This document shows, in pieces, positions 39,513 through 46,897 of a DNA stretch of 64,000 nucleotides. This stretch comes from DAIDJD01 sp035485275 (GTDB lineage Bacteria; Oederibacteriota; JAJYGY01; DAIDJD01). How positions within the stretch are numbered: the first letter of the stretch is position 1; each line of letters opens with the position of its first letter. Below the pieces are notes generated by a model. It searched no databases and was not told where the DNA came from. It was given only the letters and a program-made list of their open reading frames with translations. The DNA lies in NCBI GenBank assembly GCA_035485275.1, contig DATHOE010000014.1:4306-68305 (forward strand). Direction: 5' to 3'. Made by a program: the position numbers and the translations under genes.

Positions 39513-41063
39513 ATGAGTCCAGCCGATCAAGCAACCAAGATCAAGCAAACCCACATGAAGCTCAAAACCAACGCCTTGAATTTCTGGGAGGTTCTGGCGC
39601 AATCCGTCGCCCTGATCTCCCCCAGCATGACCGCCTGCCTCATTGTGCCACTGATGTTCGGTACCGCCGGAAGCATGGGCTGGTTCTGCTTTTTGTTCGG
39701 CGCGGTCATGCTTTTGTTCGTGGCCCTCGGCCTGAACCAGTTCGCCAAGCGCAGCGCCGCGGCCGGCAGCATGTACGAATACACGGTCAAAGGGCTGGGC
39801 CCGAAGGTCGGCGGCATGTCCGGCTGGAGCCTTTTGTGGGCCTATATGTTCATCGGCATCGCCGGGGTCACCGGTTTCACGCATTTCGCGTCCCTGCTCC
39901 TTACCCAGGGTGGTTTCGACGCCGCCGGACACGTCAACATCCTCTGGATCCCCATGTTCGGGGTCTGCGTGGGCGCGTCCTGGCTGCTGGCCATCCTGGA
40001 CATCACGGTCAGCACCGTGCTCATGCTGCTGATGGAAGGCGTGTCCGTGTTCATCATCACCTCGCTGTGCCTCTACGCGATGGGCCAGACGGGATTCGTG
40101 GACGCCGCCCAGCTCCATCCCTTCGCCGGGCTGAACTTCGCGGGCATCATGAAGCCCCTTGGCCTGGGGGTGGTGGTGGCGGTGTTCAGCGAGGTCGGTT
40201 TCGAGGCCGCCACGGCCTTCGGCGAGGAGTCCAAGAAACCCCTGATCAATATCCCAAAGGCCGTGATCGCCAGCCTGCTGCTGACGGGTCTGTTCTTCAT
40301 CTTTGTCACCTACGTTGAAACCCACGCCCTGGCCACCAACAAGCCCACGCTCGACCAGTTGACCGCCCCCTTGGTGACGCTGAGCAACAACCTGGGAGTG
40401 GGCTGGCTGGGCACCTTGACCTCGCTGGGCGCCATGGTCAGCTTCTTCGCCCTGGCCATGTCCTGCCTGAATTCCGGCGCCCGCATCATGTTCACCATGG
40501 GCCGCTACGGGATCTTCCCGATCTCCGTGGGCAGCTCCCACAAGACCAACCTGACGCCGCACATCGCCCTCTCCATTTTCGGGGCGATACAGTTCCTGAT
40601 CCCCACGGTGGTCATGCTCCTGGTCTACGCGGGCAACAAGAGCATGGCGATCGCCGCCCCCTTCGACATCTTCAACGACGCCGGCCTCTTCGGCGCCATG
40701 GGCTTCTGCTGCGCCTATGTGCTGATCTCGCTGGCGGCGCCCTTCTACCTGAAGAAGATAGGCGAGCTGAAGGCCAAGGACGTCCTGGTCGCGGTCACGG
40801 CTTTGGTCCTTCTGCTGGTCCCCATCATCGGGCCCTTCTGGCCGGTCCCCGCCGCGCCGCCCACCAACTATTTTCCGTACATCGTGGGGACCTACCTGCT
40901 GGTCGGCGCGGTCCTGATCTACGTCCGCAGCCACACCTCCAAGGAGTTTGAGCGCATCACCGGCGTCATCACGGAGAGCTCGGGCGCGCTGGAGGCCGGG
41001 CTCGCCGTGGAAAGCAAGAAGAAGAAGATGCCCGTGGGCGTGGGCATGCCCGAATTGGGGTAA
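39513..41063 (+). CDS. APC superfamily amino-acid/amine permease
   Basis: 516 residues, about twelve to fourteen transmembrane helices. LNFWEVLAQSVALISPSMTA is the conserved first helix of APC permeases, followed by SAAAGSMYEYTVKGLGPKVG and SEVGFEAATAFGEESKKP on the cytoplasmic side. AGGAG lies seven bases before ATG 39513. Its sigma-54 promoter and terminator leader match those of narK, so it probably imports an organic nitrogen source under nitrogen limitation. The C-terminus is basic (ESKKKKMPVG). Confidence 0.85.
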   Translation: MSPADQATKIKQTHMKLKTNALNFWEVLAQSVALISPSMTACLIVPLMFGTAGSMGWFCFLFGAVMLLFVALGLNQFAKRSAAAGSMYEYTVKGLGPKVGGMSGWSLLWAYMFIGIAGVTGFTHFASLLLTQGGFDAAGHVNILWIPMFGVCVGASWLLAILDITVSTVLMLLMEGVSVFIITSLCLYAMGQTGFVDAAQLHPFAGLNFAGIMKPLGLGVVVAVFSEVGFEAATAFGEESKKPLINIPKAVIASLLLTGLFFIFVTYVETHALATNKPTLDQLTAPLVTLSNNLGVGWLGTLTSLGAMVSFFALAMSCLNSGARIMFTMGRYGIFPISVGSSHKTNLTPHIALSIFGAIQFLIPTVVMLLVYAGNKSMAIAAPFDIFNDAGLFGAMGFCCAYVLISLAAPFYLKKIGELKAKDVLVAVTALVLLLVPIIGPFWPVPAAPPTNYFPYIVGTYLLVGAVLIYVRSHTSKEFERITGVITESSGALEAGLAVESKKKKMPVGVGMPELG

Positions 41064-41252
41064 AGCGGGGCCCGGCGGCCTGGACGGGCCGCCGCGGTTT
41101 CGATGGATCCGAGTCGGTTCGCCGCGAGGACGCGGCGGGCCGATTCGTTTATTTGCCCTTTCTTCGGCCTTTTTTCGGGCTGGACAAGCGCGGCCTCGGA
41201 CGCAAACATTCAGGACCGTGACGGGGGCGGGCACAGCTGCCGAGGTGTGGTT

Positions 41253-42065
41253 ATGTCGGAGTCTGAAGCGTTCGCGCCGCGCTTGGCGCGCATCATCATC
41301 TTTCCGGTGAAGGCGCTCGACGGCCTCGAGCTCCCGGAGGCGCAGGTGCTGCCCAGCGGAGCCCTGGCCTGGGACCGGCGCTACGCGATCTTCGACGAGG
41401 CCGGGAAGTACGTGAACGGCAAGAAAAACGCGCGGGTCCACCTCTTGAGGTCGTCCTTTGATTTGGGCGCCGGTCGCCTGAGCCTTTGGAGCGCCGGCCT
41501 GGCCAAAGCGTCCTTCGACGTCCAGGCGGACCGTGAAGCCCTGGAACAATGGTTGAAGGCGTTTTTCGGGATCCCGCTCAGCTTCCGGGAGAACGCCGCG
41601 GCCGGCTTTCCCGACGACACAGAATCCCCTGGCCCCACCGTCATCAGCACCGCCACCCTGCGCGAAGTCGGGGGCTGGTTCGATCTGAGCGTGGAGCAGG
41701 TCCGGGCGCGTTTCCGCTCGAACCTTGAGATCGACGGCGTGCCCGCCTTCTGGGAGGACCGCCTCTTCGGCCCGGCGGGCACCCTCGTGCGCTTCAGCAT
41801 CGGCGGGGTCGAGTTCGACGGGAACAACCCCTGCCAGCGCTGCGTGGTTCCGCCGCGCGATCCCCTGACAGGCGAGAACAACGCCGACTTTATGAAACGC
41901 TTCATGGAGCTGCGCAAACAAAGCCTCCCGCCCTGGGCCGAAGTCTCCCGTTTCAACCATTTTTACCGGCTCGCGGTCAACACCCGGCCGGCCGGGCCCG
42001 GCGGCAGACTGTCCGTCGGGGACGAGCTCCGCGTGCTTGGGCCCCTCCCCGTCGGGGCGGCCTGA
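41253..42065 (+). CDS. MOSC-domain molybdenum-cofactor protein
   Basis: 270 residues from ATG 41253; an in-frame extension upstream has no ribosome site. N-terminal MOSC_N beta barrel (LARIIIFPVKALDGLELPEA, LAWDRRYAIFD), then the MOSC domain with FRSNLEIDGVPAFWEDRLF and the conserved Cys in NNPCQRCVVPPRDPLTGE. MOSC proteins bind and transfer the molybdenum cofactor or sulfur. The Cys-x2-Cys here fits the mARC/YiiM-like group. Located between a nitrogen permease and mobA. Confidence 0.88.
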   Translation: MSESEAFAPRLARIIIFPVKALDGLELPEAQVLPSGALAWDRRYAIFDEAGKYVNGKKNARVHLLRSSFDLGAGRLSLWSAGLAKASFDVQADREALEQWLKAFFGIPLSFRENAAAGFPDDTESPGPTVISTATLREVGGWFDLSVEQVRARFRSNLEIDGVPAFWEDRLFGPAGTLVRFSIGGVEFDGNNPCQRCVVPPRDPLTGENNADFMKRFMELRKQSLPPWAEVSRFNHFYRLAVNTRPAGPGGRLSVGDELRVLGPLPVGAA

Positions 42066-42095
42066 ACCGGCCAGGCTTCTTATTCCCAGGACCGC

Positions 42096-42671
42096 ATGCC
42101 TTCACCGGAGTCTCTCACGTTAGCGGGCGCCCTGATCGCGGGTGGAGCTTCACGCCGTTTCGGCCGATCCAAGGCCAAACTGCCCTGGGGCGGCCTCAGC
42201 CTGGGGTCCTTTTTGTTGGGACAAATGCGCGCGGCCGGGCTGGAGCCCCTGATCTATAACGCCACGGAAGCCTTGGACGACCTGCCGGCCGGCGTACGGG
42301 TCGTCCCGGACCGCACAGCCGGCCAGGGCCCGCTCGGCGGACTGGCAAGCGTGCTCTGCGCAAGTACGGTCCCCGTTTTGGTGGCGGCCTGCGATATGCC
42401 GGGTCTGGATGTGGACGCTTTCCGCGCCTTGCTCTCCCAATGGAAGCCGGGGAAAAGGGGCCTGGTTGCGCGCGGAGCCGACGGCTGGCATCCGCTTTTT
42501 GGGATATACGATCCGGGCTTGCTGCCGGAGATTGAACAACGCTTGAGTCAGGGCCGGAAAGCCATGCATGTTTTGGTGGAAGAGCTTGGTTTGGAGGCAT
42601 GGACCCCGGAACCGCGTTGCTTAGTGAATATCAATACCGTTGAAGAATGGGAAAATTGGAAATCCATCTAA
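42096..42671 (+). CDS. mobA: molybdenum cofactor guanylyltransferase MobA
   Basis: 191 residues. LAGALIAGGASRRFGRSKAKLPW is the nucleotide-binding start of MobA; VVPDRTAGQGPLGGL and VAACDMPGLDVDAF (metal-binding Asp) follow. It attaches GMP to Mo-molybdopterin to give the bis-MGD form used by the nitrate reductase at 50709. The next 389 bp hold the narK regulatory region. Confidence 0.92.
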   Translation: MPSPESLTLAGALIAGGASRRFGRSKAKLPWGGLSLGSFLLGQMRAAGLEPLIYNATEALDDLPAGVRVVPDRTAGQGPLGGLASVLCASTVPVLVAACDMPGLDVDAFRALLSQWKPGKRGLVARGADGWHPLFGIYDPGLLPEIEQRLSQGRKAMHVLVEELGLEAWTPEPRCLVNINTVEEWENWKSI

Positions 42672-42726
42672 AAAACGCTTCTAACTTGTAGGCAATTTGA
42701 AATGTATAGTTATGGGCTTTTATTTT

Positions 42727-42738
42727 GTAAGTAATTAC
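42727..42738 (+). promoter_or_regulatory. upstream activator dyad GTNA-N4-TNAC
   Basis: GTAA-GTAA-TTAC, 76 bp before the sigma-54 -24 element; flanked by TTTTGT and TTTTTGTA like the site at 39135. Both half-sites change together between the two copies, keeping the dyad. Confidence 0.6.
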
Positions 42739-42802
42739 ATTTTTGTACTACCTAAAATGGAATTAAGCTATTTCAATTTCATATGAATATGACTTTTTAA
42801 CT

Positions 42803-42818
42803 CGGCACGAAGCTTGCA
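42803..42818 (+). promoter_or_regulatory. sigma-54 promoter of narK
   Basis: CGGCACG-AAGC-TTGCA; one mismatch (first base) to TGGCACG-N4-TTGCW. Confidence 0.85.
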
Positions 42819-42847
42819 TAGCATAGCCTAGAAAACAATAGAACCTC

Positions 42848-42955
42848 GAATCCGGAGCCAAGACGCCTTCGGATTCCGTTTAGGGACAGGTTTGTCCCAT
42901 GGCAGTGTCGCCCGCATTTCCCCCATTTTATTTGGGGAAAAGTGGGTTTTTTTTT
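42848..42955 (+). promoter_or_regulatory. structured mRNA leader with intrinsic terminator (copy 2)
   Basis: Hairpin A (GAATCCG...CGGATTC, 42848-42876), hairpin B (GGGAC-AGGTTT-GTCCC, 42883-42898), hairpin C (GGC-AGTGTC-GCC, 42901-42912) and a terminator (42911-42955) whose 5' arm overlaps hairpin C. Loop C again fits A-N-N-G-N-N. Loop sequences differ from copy 1 while the stems are kept. Confidence 0.65.
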
Positions 42956-43060
42956 GCGCCGGCACCGCCGCCTGGGCGCACCCGTCACCATGATTGGGAT
43001 CCATCGGGGAACCCAGTCCGGCACCGATCATCGTCCTAGCCCGGCGACTCAGGAGTATTT

Positions 43061-44527
43061 ATGCCTTCTGAAATGGAAATGAAATCGGTTTTGGCCGCCT
43101 CCCAAGGATCCTCTGGAGGCAGCTGGATCGAGCATTGGAATCCCGAAGATACGGCGTTTTGGGACCGCGATGGAAAAAAGATCGCCTACAGGAACCTGGT
43201 TTTCTCGATTTTCGCCGAATTCCTGGCTTTTTCCGTGTGGCAGATGTGGAGCGCCATCGCCACCCATCTGTCGGACGCCGGCTATGCGTTCACGGTGAAC
43301 CAGCTATTCTGGCTGGCCGCCCTACCGGGCCTTAGCGGGGCCACCCTGAGGGTGCCTTATTCCTTTGCCGTGGCCAAATTCGGCGGCCGCAACTGGACCC
43401 TCGTCAGCACCCTGCTGCTGCTTATCCCGGCCCTGGGGCTGGGCTTCGCGCTGCAGAACCCCGCCACCCCCTATTCCACCTTCCTGATCCTGGCCTTCTT
43501 CTCCGGCCTGGGTGGCGGCAACTTCGCCTCAAGCATGGCCAACATCCACTATTTCTTCCCCCAGAAACTGAAGGGAACGGCCTTGGGGCTAAACGCAGGC
43601 GGCGGCAATGTGGGCGTCAGCGTGGTTCAGTTCATGGTGCCCATGGTCATCGGCGTCGCCATGCTCGGCCAATGGGCGGGCGGGCCGCAGACGCTGATGG
43701 TCAAGGGGGTAGTGAAAGGCGTGGCAAGCCAGGTGGCCAAGCAGGTCTGGCTGCAGAACGGGGCCTTCATTTGGGTGCCCCTGATTGTCCTGTCCCTGAC
43801 CTGCACCGCTCTGTTCATGAACAACCTGAGGGTCTCCAGCGCGCCGCTGAAGGAACAGCTTCCCGTGCTCAAGCGCGGGCACACCTGGGCCATGAGTTGG
43901 ATCTACATCGGAACCTTCGGCTCCTTCATCGGTTATTCGGCCGGCTTTCCACTGCTCATCAAGGCCGAATTCCCCGGTGTGAACCCCCTGAGCTACGCGT
44001 TCCTGGGACCCCTAGTGGGCTCCCTGATCCGGCCGCTCGGCGGCTGGATGGCGGACCTATGGGGCGGCGCCAGGGTGACCTTCTGGAACTTCTTGGTGAT
44101 GCTCCTGGCAGTGCTCGGGGTGGTTTTTTTCCTGGGCCAGCGCCAGGAACCTTACGCCTTTGAAGGCTTCTTCGGCATGTTCCTGCTGCTGTTCACCTGC
44201 ACAGGGGTGGGTAACGGCTCGGTCTACCGCATGATCCCGGTGATCTTCCGAAAGGAGAAGCTGGCCTCCCTGGGTGAGCCGGAGCCGGAGTCCAAGGCAT
44301 ATCTAGGGGCCCTGGTGAGTTCCAACAAGGAGGCCGCGGCCGTGCTCGGCTTCGTTTCGGCGATCGGCGCCTATGGCGCCTTCCTGGTGCCCAAGAGCTA
44401 CGGAACGTCGATAGCGCTGACAGGCGGTCCCAGCGCTGCGCTCCTGGTCTTCGCAGCCTTTTATGTCAGCTGCCTGGCGCTGACCTGGAGGAAGTACCTG
44501 GGGCCGCAGGCCATCATCCACTGTTAA
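43061..44527 (+). CDS. narK: nitrate/nitrite transporter (NarK family)
   Basis: 488 residues, about twelve transmembrane helices with an N-terminal polar extension (WIEHWNPEDTAFWDRDG). The nitrate-signature motifs are present: LGGGNFASSMANIHYFFPQ and GLNAGGGNVGVSVVQF, with the conserved Arg/Asn/Gly positions of helices 2, 5 and 8. Between them a longer loop (GVVKGVASQVAKQVWLQNG). AGGAG precedes the ATG by six bases. It supplies nitrate to the cytoplasmic reductase encoded 6 kb downstream. Confidence 0.92.
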   Translation: MPSEMEMKSVLAASQGSSGGSWIEHWNPEDTAFWDRDGKKIAYRNLVFSIFAEFLAFSVWQMWSAIATHLSDAGYAFTVNQLFWLAALPGLSGATLRVPYSFAVAKFGGRNWTLVSTLLLLIPALGLGFALQNPATPYSTFLILAFFSGLGGGNFASSMANIHYFFPQKLKGTALGLNAGGGNVGVSVVQFMVPMVIGVAMLGQWAGGPQTLMVKGVVKGVASQVAKQVWLQNGAFIWVPLIVLSLTCTALFMNNLRVSSAPLKEQLPVLKRGHTWAMSWIYIGTFGSFIGYSAGFPLLIKAEFPGVNPLSYAFLGPLVGSLIRPLGGWMADLWGGARVTFWNFLVMLLAVLGVVFFLGQRQEPYAFEGFFGMFLLLFTCTGVGNGSVYRMIPVIFRKEKLASLGEPEPESKAYLGALVSSNKEAAAVLGFVSAIGAYGAFLVPKSYGTSIALTGGPSAALLVFAAFYVSCLALTWRKYLGPQAIIHC

Positions 44528-44591
44528 AGGGCGTTCCATTGGGATCTCCGGTCCGAGGGGGGGCCGGAGCATTTCCGAAAATCCCAATATC

Positions 44592-44624
44592 AAAAAAATG
44601 GGCGGCAAGACGCCGCCCAATTTT
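44592..44624 (+). terminator. intrinsic terminator after narK
   Basis: A-run, GGGCGGC-AAGAC-GCCGCCC, then AATTTT; 65 bp after the narK stop. Confidence 0.65.
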
Positions 44625-44675
44625 GGACCGATTGGACGCCCCTTCGGCCGTCCAATGCGGTCATCCGGAGAAAGA

Positions 44676-45875
44676 ATGAACACGGAACACGCGATCTGCG
44701 CCCCCCTTGCCCGAGCGACCCGCCGGCGGGGGGCTTTCGGCCTTTCCCTCGCGTTCGCCCTTTTCGCCGCGTCGGGACTCCGGGCCTTGGATGCGACACC
44801 TGAGGCGCCCGCGCCGACGGCCAGCCCCACGGCCATGGCCACCCCGACCACGCTGCATTGGACTGGTTTTGTGCAGGACTGGTCTGTGTTGGGCGAGGCG
44901 AGCGGCAACATGGCCCACAGCTACAGAGAGGCCGGCAACTACGTCAAGCACTTCCAGTTGGGCGTCACGGCCGACGCCTATCCGGGCGTCAAGCTGGTGA
45001 TGCTGTCGGAATTGGCCGGCCAGTCGGTCACCGGCACCGGGGCGGCTTTCGGCGCCACCTACGGGATGACGCTGCTCAACGCCTACGCGACCGTGGACCT
45101 ATCCAAATTCACGGGCGCCGTCGCGCTGCCCTTGACCCTCACCGCCGGGCAGTTCAAGACCCATTTCGGCCTAAACAGGATGTACCGGCCCGACCAGCTG
45201 ACGCTGGTGGACTACAGCACTATATACAACACGGCGGGCGGGGTCATGGGTACCTCGACCTACTGGGACGACGGAATGATGCTGGCCTGGCAGGATGCGG
45301 ACCTGATCGAGGCCGACGCGGCCTGGGTCAACGGACAGGGCCCCGACCTCTTGGCGGCCTCGAAAACCGTACTGGGACAGCCGGACCAAGACTTTGTGGC
45401 CAATGTCACCCTGACGCCGGCGAAGACGCTGAAGCTGGGCGCATCCCTCCTCTATGGGGAGGTCTTCTCCACCCCGGGGGTGGTCGGGTTCCCCAACAAA
45501 CCCAAGACCTTCACGGATGAATACGCCCGTTACGCCTTGCCGGGCAAGTCCTTTGCCGCGGAATTGGAGTTCATCAACCGCAGTGGAAGCGGAAACGTCA
45601 CCTTGCCTGCGACCATCACCGATGGAGCGGACCGCAACGGATTCACCGTTACGCTCAGCCAATACCTGTGCGACCCGCTGCAACTGGTCTTCGGTTACGA
45701 CCAAGTGACTGTGTACGGCAACCATAGCCTCGATTCCGCGCGCTACCTGGGCGGCCTGAGCTGGTGGCCGGGCGGAACGCTTCGCTTCAGTCTGGAGCAG
45801 GAAGCCTCCGCCGTCGGGGTGTCTTCGCGGCCGTCCTACAGCTCGACGATCCTGCAGACTCAGCTCGGTTTCTAG
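44676..45875 (+). CDS. outer-membrane porin-like protein
   Basis: 399 residues from ATG 44676 (CGGAG six bases upstream). Signal peptide (AFGLSLAFALFAASGLRA), a Thr/Pro linker, then amphipathic strands (QLGVTADAYPGVKLVMLSEL, LTAGQFKTHFGLNRMYRPDQ, VTLTPAKTLKLGASLLYGEV) ending in TILQTQLGF. The KTHFGLN strand and SLDSARYLGGLSWW resemble porins of the OprP/OprO-like type. Between narK and nirB, it is a good candidate for outer-membrane nitrate entry. Confidence 0.7.
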   Translation: MNTEHAICAPLARATRRRGAFGLSLAFALFAASGLRALDATPEAPAPTASPTAMATPTTLHWTGFVQDWSVLGEASGNMAHSYREAGNYVKHFQLGVTADAYPGVKLVMLSELAGQSVTGTGAAFGATYGMTLLNAYATVDLSKFTGAVALPLTLTAGQFKTHFGLNRMYRPDQLTLVDYSTIYNTAGGVMGTSTYWDDGMMLAWQDADLIEADAAWVNGQGPDLLAASKTVLGQPDQDFVANVTLTPAKTLKLGASLLYGEVFSTPGVVGFPNKPKTFTDEYARYALPGKSFAAELEFINRSGSGNVTLPATITDGADRNGFTVTLSQYLCDPLQLVFGYDQVTVYGNHSLDSARYLGGLSWWPGGTLRFSLEQEASAVGVSSRPSYSSTILQTQLGF

Positions 45876-46037
45876 GGCTTACGCAGCCGGGCCGGTTCTC
45901 TTCCTCCTGCCGGACCCGGTTTGATCGGAGACCGCCACCTGTTTCTTCCCCTTCTGGCAAGGGAGGGGAAGGAACGGGTACGGTCTTTTTATACAAGGCC
46001 CTGACCCCAGGATCGGAGCCGGGCCACTGGAGGCCCT

Positions 46038-46049
46038 GTTAGGCCTGAC
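46038..46049 (+). promoter_or_regulatory. upstream activator dyad GTNA-N4-TNAC
   Basis: GTTA-GGCC-TGAC, 74 bp before the sigma-54 -24 element; followed by ATTTCGTA, a weaker form of the flank seen at the other two sites. Confidence 0.5.
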
Positions 46050-46111
46050 AATTTCGTAGCCCTGCGGCACTGTCATGGTTCCAAATCACGGCGAAAGCGC
46101 TTTTTGGGAGA

Positions 46112-46127
46112 TGGCATGGAAATTGCT
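46112..46127 (+). promoter_or_regulatory. sigma-54 promoter of the nitrite/nitrate reductase operon
   Basis: TGGCATG-GAAA-TTGCT; a single mismatch to TGGCACG-N4-TTGCW. 85 bp before the first P-II gene. Unlike the permease and narK promoters there is no terminator leader. Confidence 0.85.
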
Positions 46128-46211
46128 GAATAATATAGAGACGGATTCGGGGGCCCACTGGGGCGGGAACCGGGCCGTTTCGTCAACCCTGTGTCAGAGA
46201 GGACCTCCAGG

Positions 46212-46547
46212 ATGAAAGAAGTCATGTGCCTGTTACGTTCAAGCAAGTGGAACGCCACAGCCCGCGAATTGAGGGAAGCCGGCTTTTTTGCCATGACCCG
46301 CCACAGGGCCAGCGGCCGCGGCAAGCAGAAGGGTTTGCGCGGTGGCGAAGGGGAAGGCGGCGTGCGCCTCCTGCCGAAGTGGCAGCTGATCCTGGTGGTC
46401 CAGGACGACCAGGTCGGCGCCGCGGTGGAGGCCGTCATCCGGGCGAACCGCACGGGATCCGTCGGCGACGGCAAGATTTTCATCAGCAAGATCACGGAAA
46501 CGGTGCGCGTCAGCACCGAAGAGTTCGCATACCCGGCCCTTTGCTAG
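46212..46547 (+). CDS. NifI1-like P-II signalling protein
   Basis: 111 residues from ATG 46212. MKEVMCLLRSSKWNATAREL, EAGFFAMTRHRASGRGKQKGLR, LLPKWQLILVVQDDQV and TGSVGDGKIFISKI are P-II signatures (ATP site and base of T-loop). There is no Tyr in the T-loop, so it is not uridylylated like GlnB. The sequence is closest to NifI1 of nitrogenase operons, but no nif gene is in view. P-II proteins sense ATP/ADP and 2-oxoglutarate; here the target may be NirB, the reductase or a transporter. Confidence 0.85.
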   Translation: MKEVMCLLRSSKWNATARELREAGFFAMTRHRASGRGKQKGLRGGEGEGGVRLLPKWQLILVVQDDQVGAAVEAVIRANRTGSVGDGKIFISKITETVRVSTEEFAYPALC

Positions 46548-46566
46548 CACCCCAAGGAGAACGCCC

Positions 46567-46884
46567 ATGAAGATGGTCCGCTGCGTTGTGCGACCCGAAC
46601 GCGAAGAGCAGGTGATCGAGGCCCTGGAGACCGCGGGCATCATCGCCTTCACCAAGATGGACGTGTTCGGCCGGGGCCGCCAGCGCGGCATCCAGGTCGG
46701 GGCCACGCGCTATGACGAACTGGCCAAGACCCTGTTCATGACCGTGGTGGAGGACGAGAACCTGGCCAAGGCCGTGGACGCCTTCAAGCAGGGCGCCCGG
46801 ACCGGGCATCCCGGCGACGGCAAGCTTTTCGTCAGCGAAGTGGAAGAGGCGATGACCATACGCACCGGCGAAAAGACCCTGTAG
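46567..46884 (+). CDS. NifI2-like P-II signalling protein
   Basis: 105 residues. MKMVRCVVRPEREEQVIEAL, VFGRGRQRGIQVG, LAKTLFMTVVEDENL and TGHPGDGKLFVSEVEEAM are P-II motifs. The T-loop is short and lacks Tyr. Together with the preceding protein it mirrors the NifI1-NifI2 pair that inhibits nitrogenase in archaea and some anaerobes. AAGGAG lies nine bases upstream. Likely forms a hetero-complex with its neighbour. Confidence 0.83.
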   Translation: MKMVRCVVRPEREEQVIEALETAGIIAFTKMDVFGRGRQRGIQVGATRYDELAKTLFMTVVEDENLAKAVDAFKQGARTGHPGDGKLFVSEVEEAMTIRTGEKTL

Positions 46885-46897
46885 GACCGGAGGACCA

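Larger units (their letters stand above)
42672..43060. other. 389-bp regulatory region of narK
   Basis: Homologous to 39090-39512 in element order and spacing: dyad, sigma-54 promoter, three hairpins and terminator, then ~105 bp to the start at 43061. The first ~130 bp are AT-rich, unlike the surrounding DNA. Confidence 0.75.
45876..46211. other. 336-bp region before the P-II/nirB operon
   Basis: Contains an imperfect GC-rich hairpin (about 45945-45985) that may terminate the porin transcript, the dyad at 46038 and the sigma-54 promoter at 46112. No coding region supported. Confidence 0.55.

Noticed and set aside
39114..41960. 948-codon open frame on the reverse strand
   Set aside because: Antisense to the APC permease and MOSC genes and crossing the sigma-54/leader region. 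Its composition (His/Gln/Gly-rich) is that of a shadow frame.
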